NCBI GenBank assembly: GCA_018609055.1
Contig: JABAYJ010000009.1
Coordinates: 307,761-371,760, forward strand
Origin: Flavobacteriales bacterium
GTDB taxonomy: Bacteria > Bacteroidota > Bacteroidia > Flavobacteriales_D > CAJJDF01
Reading direction: 5' to 3'
Length of the DNA: 64,000 nucleotides
Made by a program: the position numbers and the translations under genes
The notes under the pieces: generated by a model
What the model saw: the letters and a program-made list of their open reading frames with translations, nothing else
Databases searched by the model: none
What the model was told of the DNA's origin: nothing
In this document: piece after piece, positions 52,100-61,878 of the stretch
Layout of the letters: each line of letters starts with the position of its first letter
Numbering within the stretch: the first letter of the stretch is position 1

Positions 52100-54576
52100 G
52101 AAGTAGTTTACTGATAGCGTTATTTGTTTCTTTAGGTTTATCTAGTTTTTCGCAAAGCTGGGAAGTAGAAGGGCCATTTTACGGGCAATCGAGCAAAGAA
52201 CCTTACATGCACAGCATGGGATTGGTTGATGCGGTAATACCTCACCCAACTGACACCAAAACATTTTTGATGGCAACCAATTCCAGTGGAATTTGGAAAA
52301 CAAGAGATGCTGGAGTTACATGGAATTGCAAAACTGATAACGTAGCCTTAATTCCTGGTATGGGAATTAAAAGTATGGCGATAAACCCAACTAACAAAAA
52401 CGAAATTATTGCTGGAGGTGGTAATTACGTGTATGGATTTGATAGTTATGCAGGAGGAATATTGCGAAGTACGGATTGGGGAGATTCTTGGGAATTGGTT
52501 TCTTCTTTTGATTCGATATTTAAAGGGAAGACGGTAATAAAAGTATTGTATGCTGCCAATGGAGATTTGTATGTGGCAAGTGAACGAAGAGTTTTTCTTT
52601 CTAAAAATAATGGAGCATCTTGGAAAATAATTTTCAGGTTAGAGGAAGATGAATCCTATGTAACAACACGAGCTCAATACTTGGTAGATATGGAAGTATC
52701 GCCCGAAGGATTGATTTTTATTAGTTCATCCCATCAATGGGGAGCAAGAGGTAATTGTTGGGTAAGCACTAACCAAGGTTCTACTTGGAAAAACCTAGAG
52801 GAGACTCCAACATTCAAAAGCATTAAAGACAAACATATCCTGATGGTAAAGATGTCGAGCTTTAGTAATGGAAACATGATGATTGGCTTTAATGACGGAA
52901 AAGAAATAGCCTTATTTAAATCAAAAAAAAATGGAAATTCATTTTATCCAGCAGGAAAAATAGGATTAAATTGGGAAACTGGAGATGCAAAACCAAGTAA
53001 GTGGGAGATGGAGTTTAGCCAAGTAAATCCTGATAAGTTGTACCTAGGATTTATAGAGTTTTTTGAGTGGGACAGTATCAAAGGACTAAGAATGAAATCG
53101 CCTGGACCAAATATTTCGGCTTTCGAACATGATGATGTACGATCAATGGCTGTTTACTCTCACAATGGAATAGAAAAAGTATTGATGGGTAATGATGGAG
53201 GTTTATCTCTGTATAATCCGAAAGAGAGTAAATTCGAGTCATTGAATGGATATAACTTGCCTACACTGCAAGTATACAACATGGCAATTTCTCAGTTCGA
53301 TAGTAATTTTACCATGCTTATTGGAACCCAGGACAATGGTTCGTTTGAATATTATAAAGGCGAATGGAATTTTGTTTCTGGTGGAGATGGTGGAGGAAAT
53401 TTTTTGAGTGATGATGCTCAGTTCAAAATGAAATCACAAAATAATATTATCATTGCTAACCAAGGGAAATACAAAAAGTACTTTTCTCCAAATTCACGAT
53501 TTACCTCTTGGTATATAGATTTCCCTGTAGAGTTTGCTGCAGAGGATTCTACCATATTATTTGGGTCGGCTAGGAGAGGAGAAGCCAATAGTCCAAGACT
53601 GTTTTTACAAAAGATAAAGAATAGAAATGAGAAAGGGGTAGAAGTAAAAGGAATGGAAAGGATTGGTGAGATTGCAGTAAGTGCAACAAATCAGAATTTT
53701 ATGATGGTTGCCGAAGGCGAATACATTGATAAAAACAATGGAACGCCCAAGCTAATGAAAACGATTAACAGAGGTAAATCTTTTATTGATTTAACTGATG
53801 CTAAAGTATATCCAGATAGATACACTGACATTCCTAAAAGGGGAAAAGACACAATTACACTAAGAGAAATGTTGAGTTACCGAACAGTAACTGATATAGA
53901 AATAGATCCGTTTGACGATAACATTATTTACATCTCTTTATCTGGATTTTTCAAGCCAGAATCGTGGACAAAATCGTGGGAATACTACCGAGTATTGATA
54001 TCCGAAGATGGAGGGGAGACTTGGTACGATTACTCTTATGGATTACCAGTAACTCCAATTCATACTCTTCTCAGAGACGGAAGAGATGAAGGAATGTTGT
54101 TTTGTGGTGGAGATGAAGGTGTGTATCACAAAGACAGATATAACGAAGAATGGGAAAAGTACGGAAAGGAACTCCCTGAAAATGTAGCGGTAACAGATTT
54201 AAAAATGAATTACTGCCAATACAAATTGTATTGCTCTACTTACGGACGAGGAGTGTTTTCAGTAGATTTATATTCGATAAGTGATTACACTGAAATAACT
54301 AAGGATACCGAGATAACAACCTACCAATTTGTAAATAGAGATATAGATGTGAAACGAGGAGTTACTCTTACAATTACATCTGATATTGTAATGGGACCAG
54401 CAGTTGAAATTACTCTTGAACCAAAATCTAAATTAATTATTGATGGAGGTTCTATCTCCAGAGCTTGCTCAGATGAATGGGCTGGCATAAAGATTAAAGA
54501 AAAAAAATTCTTGTTCTTTTTTAAAAGGAAAAAAGGAAAAGTAATCCTAACCAATGGAGGAACGGTAAATGACTAA
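52096..54576 (+). CDS. Secreted BNR/sortilin-like beta-propeller protein
   Basis: 826 residues from a TTG start with a signal peptide (RSSLLIALFVSLGLSSFSQ). Repeated Asp-box/BNR motifs: TRDAGVTWNC, STDWGDSWELV, SKNNGASWKII, STNQGSTWKNL, SEDGGETWYDY. They indicate one or two six- or ten-bladed propellers as in sialidases and VPS10/sortilin proteins, but catalytic sialidase residues are not obvious. A C-terminal ~100-residue beta-rich region follows (VKRGVTLTITSDIVMGPAVEITLEPKSKLIIDGG). No canonical T9SS tail was seen. Role unknown. Confidence 0.78.
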   Translation: MRSSLLIALFVSLGLSSFSQSWEVEGPFYGQSSKEPYMHSMGLVDAVIPHPTDTKTFLMATNSSGIWKTRDAGVTWNCKTDNVALIPGMGIKSMAINPTNKNEIIAGGGNYVYGFDSYAGGILRSTDWGDSWELVSSFDSIFKGKTVIKVLYAANGDLYVASERRVFLSKNNGASWKIIFRLEEDESYVTTRAQYLVDMEVSPEGLIFISSSHQWGARGNCWVSTNQGSTWKNLEETPTFKSIKDKHILMVKMSSFSNGNMMIGFNDGKEIALFKSKKNGNSFYPAGKIGLNWETGDAKPSKWEMEFSQVNPDKLYLGFIEFFEWDSIKGLRMKSPGPNISAFEHDDVRSMAVYSHNGIEKVLMGNDGGLSLYNPKESKFESLNGYNLPTLQVYNMAISQFDSNFTMLIGTQDNGSFEYYKGEWNFVSGGDGGGNFLSDDAQFKMKSQNNIIIANQGKYKKYFSPNSRFTSWYIDFPVEFAAEDSTILFGSARRGEANSPRLFLQKIKNRNEKGVEVKGMERIGEIAVSATNQNFMMVAEGEYIDKNNGTPKLMKTINRGKSFIDLTDAKVYPDRYTDIPKRGKDTITLREMLSYRTVTDIEIDPFDDNIIYISLSGFFKPESWTKSWEYYRVLISEDGGETWYDYSYGLPVTPIHTLLRDGRDEGMLFCGGDEGVYHKDRYNEEWEKYGKELPENVAVTDLKMNYCQYKLYCSTYGRGVFSVDLYSISDYTEITKDTEITTYQFVNRDIDVKRGVTLTITSDIVMGPAVEITLEPKSKLIIDGGSISRACSDEWAGIKIKEKKFLFFFKRKKGKVILTNGGTVND

Positions 54577-54579
54577 ACT

Positions 54580-55119
54580 ATGAATTTAATTAAAATATCT
54601 TTTTTAATGTTAGCTATAAGCTCTTGCTTGTCAGTTAAAGAAAAAAATGTTTCAACTAAAGTTGAGAATGATAATCTACTTGTTTACGATTTTGAAATTA
54701 ATCTTTATGAGCAAATTTTTTTTGACGCCTATGAGTGTATTGCATTTAAAAAAGCTTTTTTTTTTCAAGGATTAAATAATACGATTATTGACGAAGAAAA
54801 GTTAAATGATACAATCCATTTAACAGGTAATTATTCATACAACCATTACATAGATAATCTTGAGACGGAAATAGGTCTAATAGATTTTAAATACACTATA
54901 AATCTAACAAAGGGACTGGCAAAGGTGCATTTTTATGATTATAACCATGATCCTAAAAACACTGGTTTTAAACCATTAGGGATACTTACAAAGAACTGGA
55001 ATGAAAAATTAGCTGAATCCATAAATAAAAGTCAATATGAATACATTATAGATTCTATTACAATAAATGTTATGCATTTTTTAAAAATGCTAAGTAAATA
55101 TTGCATTCAAAATAACTAA
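54580..55119 (+). CDS. Lipoprotein of unknown function
   Basis: 179 residues starting 3 bp after the propeller gene and followed 7 bp later by the M61 peptidase gene, so part of a polycistronic unit from 51569 onward. N-terminus MNLIKISFLMLAISSC with lipobox ISSC. The mature region is acidic with a Tyr- and Asn-rich centre (SYNHYIDNLETEIGLIDFKYTINLTKG). No family recognised. Confidence 0.62.
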   Translation: MNLIKISFLMLAISSCLSVKEKNVSTKVENDNLLVYDFEINLYEQIFFDAYECIAFKKAFFFQGLNNTIIDEEKLNDTIHLTGNYSYNHYIDNLETEIGLIDFKYTINLTKGLAKVHFYDYNHDPKNTGFKPLGILTKNWNEKLAESINKSQYEYIIDSITINVMHFLKMLSKYCIQNN

Positions 55120-55126
55120 CTAAACT

Positions 55127-56782
55127 ATGAATTACAAATTAGATACAAGCAATAGCTCACAGCATTATTTAAATATAGAATTCAGAGCAAAAGTTTCGGG
55201 TAAAAAAACAACATTGCAATTGCCAGCTTGGCGACCAGGGAGATATGAATTAGGAAATTTCGCTAAAAATATTCAACAGTTTAATGTGACTGATGAAAAT
55301 GGTAAAGATTTAAAATTCAGCAAACAGACTAAAGATAGTTGGGTTGTAGATTCAACTAAAGCAAAAGAGATTGTTGTAAAGTATAATTACTATTCAATTG
55401 ATTTTAATGCTGGTTCTACTTACTTAGATGAGGATACTTTATATGTAAATCCAGTAAACTGTTTTATTTATATACCAGGGAGGGAAAATGACAAATGCAC
55501 AGTAGAAATACCCAAAGAAAAAGGACAAAAAATTGCTTGTGGAGTTCCTTATAAATCGGGTAAAATAAAAACCAATAACTTTCATGAATTGGTAGATACT
55601 CCGTTTGTAGTTAGTTCACTTTTGCAAAGTAAATCATACGATAGTAAAGGAGTAGATTTTACTGTTTGGTTTTATGGTGAGTGTAAACCCGATTGGAAAA
55701 AGGTAATTACTGATTTCAAAAAGTTTACTGATTATCAAATGAAGTTGTTTGGAGGTTTTCCTGCTAAGGAATATCATTTTATAAATATCATTCATCCACA
55801 CATAGCTTATCACGGAGTAGAACATGTAACTAGTACAGTTATTGTTCTTGGTCCAAGTTATGAGGTGATGAAGGAACGTTATGTAGATTTATTGGGAGTA
55901 AGTTCTCATGAATTGTATCATGCTTGGAATATTAAAACTATTCGCCCTGCCGAGATGAATCCTTACGATTATACCAAAGAAAACTATTCTAAACTTGGTT
56001 ATGTGTGCGAGGGAGTTACTACCTACATGGGAGATTTAATTTTGCATGAATCTGGAGTTTTTGATAAAACACGATACTTAATAGAGTTGAATCAATACCT
56101 AAAAAGGCATTACGACAATGGAGGAAGGCTAAATCTATCGGTAGCCGATTCATCTTACGATACATGGCTAAATGGATACCAAATGGGAGTTCCCGATCGT
56201 AAATCATCTATTTATGTAGAAGGAAGCTTAGTTTCTTTTATGATTGATATGAAAATTAGAGAAACTACCAATCACAAAAAATCATTACACACAGTAATGA
56301 AAGATTTGTATGTGAATTTTGGTAAAAAAGGAATTGGTTATACCGAAGAGGATTATAAATCGTGTATTGAGAAGCACAGTGGAGTTTCATTCACTTCTTT
56401 CTTTAATAATTATATATGGGGAACTAAAGAGTTTACCAATGAACTTAAAAAAGCTTTTGATTTTGGTGGGTATAAATTAGCCAAGTCTATTTCAGAAAAT
56501 CCTTCTGATTGGTATGGATTAAAGTTAACTGTGGAAAATGGAGTAACCAAAGTAGTTCATGTTCAAAAAGACTCTACTGGTTACATTGCAGCTTTTTCTA
56601 GAGGTGATGAATTGCTTACAATTAATAACTTGCCAATAAAAGCAAATGCAGATAAATGGATGGAGTATTTTAAAGAAGATAAAATAGAAATCACTTATTT
56701 ACGCAACAATAAGATTTGGAAAACGTCTTTAAATAAAGCGAATAAAAATCAATTTTACTCATACAAAGTAGCTTTAAAATGA
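55127..56782 (+). CDS. M61 family metallopeptidase with PDZ-like C-terminus
   Basis: 551 residues. Zinc site HELYH (His261, Glu262, His265) with the third ligand Glu295 in YVCEGVTTY. The N-terminal LPAWRPGRYELGNFAKNI is the M61 (glycyl aminopeptidase) signature. A PDZ-like domain covers about 460-540 (DSTGYIAAFSRGDELLTINNLPI). No signal peptide was seen, so probably cytoplasmic unless processed otherwise. Overlaps phhB by 4 bp (ATGA). Confidence 0.9.
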   Translation: MNYKLDTSNSSQHYLNIEFRAKVSGKKTTLQLPAWRPGRYELGNFAKNIQQFNVTDENGKDLKFSKQTKDSWVVDSTKAKEIVVKYNYYSIDFNAGSTYLDEDTLYVNPVNCFIYIPGRENDKCTVEIPKEKGQKIACGVPYKSGKIKTNNFHELVDTPFVVSSLLQSKSYDSKGVDFTVWFYGECKPDWKKVITDFKKFTDYQMKLFGGFPAKEYHFINIIHPHIAYHGVEHVTSTVIVLGPSYEVMKERYVDLLGVSSHELYHAWNIKTIRPAEMNPYDYTKENYSKLGYVCEGVTTYMGDLILHESGVFDKTRYLIELNQYLKRHYDNGGRLNLSVADSSYDTWLNGYQMGVPDRKSSIYVEGSLVSFMIDMKIRETTNHKKSLHTVMKDLYVNFGKKGIGYTEEDYKSCIEKHSGVSFTSFFNNYIWGTKEFTNELKKAFDFGGYKLAKSISENPSDWYGLKLTVENGVTKVVHVQKDSTGYIAAFSRGDELLTINNLPIKANADKWMEYFKEDKIEITYLRNNKIWKTSLNKANKNQFYSYKVALK

Positions 56783-57060
56783 GATTCTTAACCGAAATAG
56801 AAATACAAGAGCTAGTAAACCAAAATCCTAGTTGGGACTTGGTAAACAAAGGCTTAGAGAAAGAATTTAAGTTTGATTCGTTTTTGGAGGCAATTAATAA
56901 AATGAAAGCATTGAGTGTTGAGGTGGATAAATTGAACCATCATCCTGAATGGAAAAATGTATATAGGACAGTTTGGGTAAGGATAACAACCCATGATGCT
57001 GGAGGACTTACAGAGAAAGATATTTTTTTACTAAATTTACTAAACGATTACTTTGATTGA
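56779..57060 (+). CDS. phhB: Pterin-4a-carbinolamine dehydratase
   Basis: 93 residues. Dehydrates 4a-hydroxytetrahydrobiopterin to recycle the pterin cofactor. Motif VDKLNHHPEWKNVY supplies the catalytic His pair, and TTHDAGGLTEKDIFL completes the family signature. Coupled to the M61 peptidase gene by a 4-bp overlap. No phenylalanine hydroxylase gene is in the window, so its pathway partner is elsewhere or it works on another pterin. Confidence 0.92.
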   Translation: MRFLTEIEIQELVNQNPSWDLVNKGLEKEFKFDSFLEAINKMKALSVEVDKLNHHPEWKNVYRTVWVRITTHDAGGLTEKDIFLLNLLNDYFD

Positions 57061-57165
57061 ACTTAACTTTAGGTTTAACTCAAAAGGGTTAAAATGTCAT
57101 TTTTTTGATGTAATTTCGTGGAATATTTGAAAAGAAAAGTAGCTAACCCTTTCTTTCACAAGCTT

Positions 57166-58836
57166 ATGAAAAAGATAGTATTATATTCTGGAGCCCTGTT
57201 TTTGCTCATTTCTTCCTCATGTGGGGATAAAATGGCTAAAACTACTGTTGTTGAGAATCCTATCGAAAAATTGATGGCTAAAAACCAAGAAGTTATTCTT
57301 TCTGAGTTTAAGGCTAAGTTTATCAATACACCAAACGATACTATCACAACTATATCTTCAGTTGTAAAAGGTATTTATAAAACTCCTGAATGCTTGTGGA
57401 GTAATGGTTTACATCTTAATAAAAGTGCAGAGAGTTTACTAGATTTAGTTTCCAATGCTCAATCATTTGGATTAGACTCTAGCTTTTATGAGTTAAGTGA
57501 GTTGAGGTTGCTTAGTAATTCATTGTTAAGTGACACTGGTAACATTGATTTATTAGTAAAAAGTGAATGGCAGTTTACAAAGACTTGTACTGAGTTTATG
57601 ACTCACATAAAATATGGGTATTTAAATCATGACAAATCAGATTCTTTATACTATCAATTAAAGTTAGACTCTTTAAAGAGTTCTGAAATTGCAATTATTT
57701 CAGAATCGATTAAAGGAAATAGATTAGCAAAAGCTATTGATACGCTTGAGCCTCAGTTTTATGCATACAAAGAATTAAGGAAATCATGGGGTGAGTTTTG
57801 CAAAACAAAACCACTTACTAAAGAAAAAGTTCAAGTAGAGACTTTGAAATTAGACTCAAACTTAGCGTATAAAAATGCCTGGAAAGCATTAACAGTTCAA
57901 GGGTATTTAGATACAATTAAAGACACAACAAATTTGCAAAAAGTTGATGTACTAAAAATCTTCCAGGCAGAGAATGGACTATCAGAAGATGGAAGGATTG
58001 GAAGAGCAACAGCTTACGCATTATCTAGAACAAATCATGATAGATGGTTATCTGTTATGGCTGTAATAGAGAAAATGAAATGGAAACCTATTATTGATGA
58101 CACTTTGTTTTATGCCAACATTCCAGCCTATTCTTTAAAAGTGATAGAGAATAATTCGATTCATAGAGAGTACCGAACTGTAGTTGGTAAAACGATAAAT
58201 AGAACTCCTGAGTTTACTGCAAAAATGAATTACGTTATTTTAAATCCTTTTTGGCATTTGCCAAATAGTATTTCTAGTAAAGAGGTTTTGCCAAAGCTAC
58301 AAACCAACTCAGGGATTGCTAGTAAAAAGGGTTATAGAATAACTGATAGATCAACAGGGAAAGTATTAGATGCTTCTAAAGTAGATTGGGGTAAAGTGAC
58401 TCAAAGTTCTTTTAATTATAAAATTTCGCAAGTGCGAAGTGGAGGAACTGCACTTGGTAAAGTAAAGTTTATTTTCGCTAATAAATACAGTATTTACTTT
58501 CACGATACACCTTCTAAAAGGTTGTTTAAAAATGATATTAGAGCGTATAGTCATGGATGTGTAAGAGTTCAGAATCCTTTGGATTTAGCTCAGTATATTC
58601 TTAGTAGACAAGATTCAGTTATGACTATGGATTCGGTATCAAATTTCACCAAAAGAGGAATTCAAAAAAGAATTAATTTAACTTATAACATGCCAGTTTA
58701 CCTAAGGTATTATTCCTGTGAAGGAACCAGTAATGGGCAAATGAAGTTTTATAGAGATATCTATAAAAAAGAAACTAAAGTTAAAATGGCGATTGAAAAT
58801 CTTATTGCGGAAAATCAGAATAAAAAGACTCTATAA
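57166..58836 (+). CDS. L,D-transpeptidase of the YcbB type
   Basis: The ATG at 57166 gives a signal ending SSSC, possibly a lipoprotein (556 residues); an upstream GTG at 57118 is also open. A peptidoglycan-binding domain lies at about 255-290 (VDVLKIFQAENGLSEDGRIGRATAYAL) before the YkuD domain with the catalytic SHGCVRVQ (Cys about 465) and the conserved HDT (FHDTPSK). The large domain size matches LdtD/YcbB enzymes that make 3-3 crosslinks. Its 3' end overlaps the convergent L,D-transpeptidase gene by 35 bp. Confidence 0.9.
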   Translation: MKKIVLYSGALFLLISSSCGDKMAKTTVVENPIEKLMAKNQEVILSEFKAKFINTPNDTITTISSVVKGIYKTPECLWSNGLHLNKSAESLLDLVSNAQSFGLDSSFYELSELRLLSNSLLSDTGNIDLLVKSEWQFTKTCTEFMTHIKYGYLNHDKSDSLYYQLKLDSLKSSEIAIISESIKGNRLAKAIDTLEPQFYAYKELRKSWGEFCKTKPLTKEKVQVETLKLDSNLAYKNAWKALTVQGYLDTIKDTTNLQKVDVLKIFQAENGLSEDGRIGRATAYALSRTNHDRWLSVMAVIEKMKWKPIIDDTLFYANIPAYSLKVIENNSIHREYRTVVGKTINRTPEFTAKMNYVILNPFWHLPNSISSKEVLPKLQTNSGIASKKGYRITDRSTGKVLDASKVDWGKVTQSSFNYKISQVRSGGTALGKVKFIFANKYSIYFHDTPSKRLFKNDIRAYSHGCVRVQNPLDLAQYILSRQDSVMTMDSVSNFTKRGIQKRINLTYNMPVYLRYYSCEGTSNGQMKFYRDIYKKETKVKMAIENLIAENQNKKTL

Positions 58837-59581
58837 AACTAGTCGTTTTTAAGTAGGTTGATTTTCTCTCGTAGCCTCTGTCTTTCCCGTATGCAAAAAA
58901 GCAAGAACCACCTTGAATTATATCTACAATAGTTTGGTAATTATCGTGAGGTAGGGCAGGGCAACCATAACTTCTTCCAAGTATGTTTCCGTTCTCTTGC
59001 AAAAACTCATAAGTAGCGTAATCTGCGGAATGAACAACAACTCCTCTTTCAAAAGCATTGTTGTTAGAGTATTCTAATCCATGAATTTTCATAGAGTAAT
59101 CATACTTTCCATTGTAAATAGCTCCTGTTACATAAAAACCTAAGCTGGTCATTCTGGATTCACTTTCATTAGAAAATTTAGTAGCATTTAAACCTCCTGA
59201 GTTTTTCCCATGTGCAATTACACTTCTGAAAATCACTATTTTTCTTTCAATATCTATTAAGAAAAAACGGTCCTCATTACTAGGTTTAGTATAGTCAATA
59301 ACTGTTAAGTAATTTTGGTTAGCTAGTTTACCATCTTCTTTCAAAGAATAATACCCTTTTAAAGCCATCTTAAATACTTTTGAATTTAAAGTGGGTTCTT
59401 TTAAGCAATCATAAAAAGACTCTGTGAAAGCATCAAATGCCATTAGTTTTTTATCCAAGGTTACTAGTTCAATTTCCTTGTCAATAAGAATTGGTAAAGA
59501 TTTGATAGTTGATTCCTCGAGATTTACAGAAGTAAAGTTGGTGAAAATAAAAAATGCAGCTAGTACAACAAGATTCTTCAT
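58802..59581 (-). CDS. Murein L,D-transpeptidase catalytic domain family protein
   Basis: The start at 59581 gives a signal peptide (MKNLVVLAAFFIFTNFTSV) and 259 residues; the 111 bp open upstream is dismissed. YkuD-like variant with FRSVIAHGKNSGG and the catalytic GRSYGCPALP, the form named murein L,D-transpeptidase catalytic domain family. It probably modifies peptidoglycan crosslinks in the periplasm. Convergent with and overlapping the YcbB-type gene, an unusual pairing of two enzymes with the same chemistry. Confidence 0.88.
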   Translation of the reverse strand: MKNLVVLAAFFIFTNFTSVNLEESTIKSLPILIDKEIELVTLDKKLMAFDAFTESFYDCLKEPTLNSKVFKMALKGYYSLKEDGKLANQNYLTVIDYTKPSNEDRFFLIDIERKIVIFRSVIAHGKNSGGLNATKFSNESESRMTSLGFYVTGAIYNGKYDYSMKIHGLEYSNNNAFERGVVVHSADYATYEFLQENGNILGRSYGCPALPHDNYQTIVDIIQGGSCFFAYGKDRGYERKSTYLKTTSFIESFYSDFPQ

Positions 59582-59955
59582 ATAATAGTTTGTGTTCAAC
59601 TTATGTTGAGTTTGATTGGTGTAACAGTTTTGTGTTACGCCAAATATCCTCTTAAGGTTATTAGAAACTACATTGATTAACTTAAAGTGCACTTTTTTCT
59701 CTTTAAAATTAAGAACGTGAAAATAGGTAATAAAGTCTATGGTTGGTATATTTTAACAAAGTGTTTTATAAAATTAACATCTGTTTTTATTAATTAATTT
59801 AATATCAACTTATTATAATTTAATAGATGGTTCTGATAACTGGTTATTGAAGCTATTTTAAAATAAAAATAGCTATTAGCAGTAATTGATTAAAAATATT
59901 CGGAATTTTAAGTAAGATTAGTAACGCTTAAACATCTACTAATTAAATAAAAAAA
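59582..59955. other. 374-bp intergenic region between divergent genes
   Basis: Very AT-rich, no ORF or RNA gene seen. Inverted repeats: GTAACA/TGTTAC (59621-59638) and TCAAC/GTTGA near 59600. 59684-59695 is a perfect 12-bp palindrome (AAAGTGCACTTT), a possible operator. No exact TAnnTTTG element found. Confidence 0.35.
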
Positions 59956-60447
59956 ATGGAAAATATTAAAAAAGCATATATAGCAGGAGGTTGTTTCTGG
60001 GGTATGGAAGATTTATTCAGAGTAAGAGAAGGAATTTTAGATACAGAAGTTGGATACATTGGAGGAGAAAATGAAAAGCCATCTTACAAGTATCATCCTG
60101 GACATGCAGAAGGAATAGAGATTACTTATGATTCGGAGTTAACTTCTTTCAGAGATATATTAGACTATTTTTTCCGAATTCATAATCCAACAACAGTTGA
60201 TCAGCAGGGAAATGATAGAGGGTCAAGTTATAGATCGGCAATATTTATCCAAAATGAAGAAGAAAGAATAACTTCCGAAGAAGTAATTGAGATTGTAAAC
60301 GAATCTAATAGATGGGATGGTAAAGTAGTAACTACTCTTGAGCCAATTTCTAAGTTTTGGCCAGCAGAACCTGAGCATCAAGATTATTTGTTAAGAAACC
60401 CAAATGGATATACTTGCCACTTCGAACGATTTGATAGTTTTAAATAA
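59956..60447 (+). CDS. msrA: Peptide-methionine (S)-S-oxide reductase
   Basis: 163 residues, MsrA. Reduces methionine-S-sulfoxide in proteins. Catalytic GGCFWGMEDLFR (Cys13), then TEVGYIGGENEKPSYKYHPGHAEGIEITYD. This is a shorter MsrA with no C-terminal MsrB domain and few cysteines (Cys13 and one near the C-terminus, NGYTCHFERF, a likely resolving Cys). No signal peptide, so cytoplasmic. Confidence 0.95.
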   Translation: MENIKKAYIAGGCFWGMEDLFRVREGILDTEVGYIGGENEKPSYKYHPGHAEGIEITYDSELTSFRDILDYFFRIHNPTTVDQQGNDRGSSYRSAIFIQNEEERITSEEVIEIVNESNRWDGKVVTTLEPISKFWPAEPEHQDYLLRNPNGYTCHFERFDSFK

Positions 60448-60451
60448 GACC

Positions 60452-60487
60452 AAAAAAAAGGGAAGCAGATTGCTTCCCTTTTTTTAT
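60452..60487. terminator. Bidirectional terminator of msrA and menB
   Basis: AAGGGAAGCA pairs with TGCTTCCCTT around a short loop, A run before and T run after, between convergent genes. Confidence 0.9.
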
Positions 60488-60505
60488 GAAATTTATTTAT
60501 TGTAA

Positions 60506-61348
60506 TCAAGGGAATTTTGGAAACTTAGAGAAATCTCTTTCTCTTTTTTCTAAAAATGCATTTCTTCCTTCTACAGCTTCATCAGTGCCATATGCTAGTC
60601 TTGTTGCTTCTCCAGCATAAACTTGTTGTCCTACTAATCCATCATCAATAAGATTAAAACCAAATTTCAACATTTTGATTGCAGTAGGGCTTTTTGTCAT
60701 TATTTCTTGAGCCCAATCATAAGCCTCTTGTTCTAATTCATCATGCGGTACAACTTTGTTTATCATGCCCATATCAAATGCTTCTTGTGCCGTATAATTA
60801 AAGCCTAAAAAGAAAATTTCTCTAGCTCTTTTTTGTCCAACTTGTCTGGCTAAGTATGCTGATCCAAAACCTCCATCAAAACTTGCTACATCAGCATCAG
60901 TTTGTTTAAAAATAGCATGCTCTTTACTAGCTAAAGTCAAATCACATACAACATGTAAACTGTGTCCACCACCAACAGCCCATCCTGGAACTACCGCAAT
61001 AACCACTTTATTCATAAAACGAATCTGTCTTTGAACATCTAGGATATTAAATCTATTAATTCCGTTTTTTCCTTTGTATCCAGTTGTTGATCTTACCCTT
61101 TGGTCACCACCAGAACAAAAAGCCCATCCACCATCTTTTGGCGAAGGTCCTTCTCCTGTAAGTAATACAACACCAATGTCTTGGCTTTCATGACAAATAA
61201 TTAAAGCTTCCCATAATTCATCCACAGTTTTAGGAGTAAAAGCATTCCTGCATTCAGGTCTGTTGAAAGCAATTCGTGCAACACCATTTAAGGTTTTAAA
61301 AGTTATTTCTTCGTATTCCTTTTCCGTTTTCCAATCAAGTTCAGCCAT
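60506..61348 (-). CDS. menB: 1,4-dihydroxy-2-naphthoyl-CoA synthase
   Basis: 280 residues of the crotonase superfamily. Cyclises o-succinylbenzoyl-CoA in menaquinone synthesis. MenB signatures: N-terminal WKTEKEYEEITFKTLNGVARIAFNRPECRNAF, oxyanion segment GPSPKDGGWAFCSGGDQRVR, and VPGWAVGGGHSLHVVCDL. The C-terminal GRNAFLEKRERDFSKFPKFP is also typical. The -7 element at 61376 is its promoter. Other men genes are outside the window. Confidence 0.96.
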   Translation of the reverse strand: MAELDWKTEKEYEEITFKTLNGVARIAFNRPECRNAFTPKTVDELWEALIICHESQDIGVVLLTGEGPSPKDGGWAFCSGGDQRVRSTTGYKGKNGINRFNILDVQRQIRFMNKVVIAVVPGWAVGGGHSLHVVCDLTLASKEHAIFKQTDADVASFDGGFGSAYLARQVGQKRAREIFFLGFNYTAQEAFDMGMINKVVPHDELEQEAYDWAQEIMTKSPTAIKMLKFGFNLIDDGLVGQQVYAGEATRLAYGTDEAVEGRNAFLEKRERDFSKFPKFP

Positions 61349-61375
61349 TGTATATTCTTTTGGTTAAAAGTTTAC

Positions 61376-61383
61376 CAAAGGTA
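61376..61383 (-). promoter_or_regulatory. Bacteroidota -7 element before menB
   Basis: The minus strand reads TACCTTTG, exact, 27 bp before the menB ATG. Confidence 0.6.
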
Positions 61384-61429
61384 ATAATTTATACTTTGAG
61401 TGATGAGAATAAATCTTTAGATTCATATT

Positions 61430-61840
61430 TCATTCAAAAACTTCTTCTTCATTTTTGAATGATTTAAACTCAATAGGGTTGTTGCTGTAATCGAACACAA
61501 ACATAGTTTGCTGTTCCCCCAATTTACCTTCGTATCTGGTTTGAGGTTTTATAATGAATTCAACTTCAGCAGACTCTAACTTTTCTTTTATTACTGCAAA
61601 TTGGTTAGAATCTAGCAAGCAACCAAAATGTGGGATTGGTACATCAATCCCATCAACTTTTCCGCAATAATCTAAATCAGGAATATCGTTACTGATATGG
61701 GCAGATAATTGATGACCAAAGAAATTGAAATCTATCCAATTTTCGGATGACCTTCCTTCTTCACAGCCTAAAATATCTATATAAAACTTACGAGAAGAGA
61801 TAAGGTCTTTGACTTTAAATGCGTAGTGAAATGGATTCAT
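61430..61840 (-). CDS. VOC family protein (glyoxalase/dioxygenase fold)
   Basis: 136 residues from the ATG at 61840; the earlier ATG at 61864 overlaps a -7 element and is rejected. FHYAFKVKDLISSRKFYIDILGCEEGRSSENWIDFNFFGHQLSAH is the paired beta-alpha-beta-beta-beta VOC module with a likely metal-binding His and Glu. The full-length fold is a single pair, so it would act as a dimer. Substrate unknown. Confidence 0.85.
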   Translation of the reverse strand: MNPFHYAFKVKDLISSRKFYIDILGCEEGRSSENWIDFNFFGHQLSAHISNDIPDLDYCGKVDGIDVPIPHFGCLLDSNQFAVIKEKLESAEVEFIIKPQTRYEGKLGEQQTMFVFDYSNNPIEFKSFKNEEEVFE

Positions 61841-61861
61841 TGAAATTAGATTTAGTAATCT

Positions 61862-61869
61862 CAAATATA
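61862..61869 (-). promoter_or_regulatory. Bacteroidota -7 element before the VOC gene
   Basis: The minus strand reads TATATTTG, exact, 21 bp before the ATG at 61840. Confidence 0.55.
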
Positions 61870-61878
61870 CATTTTAAA

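Noticed and set aside
52096..54576. Sialidase
   Set aside because: Asp-box repeats are present, but the catalytic Arg triad and Tyr/Glu pair of sialidases could not be picked out.
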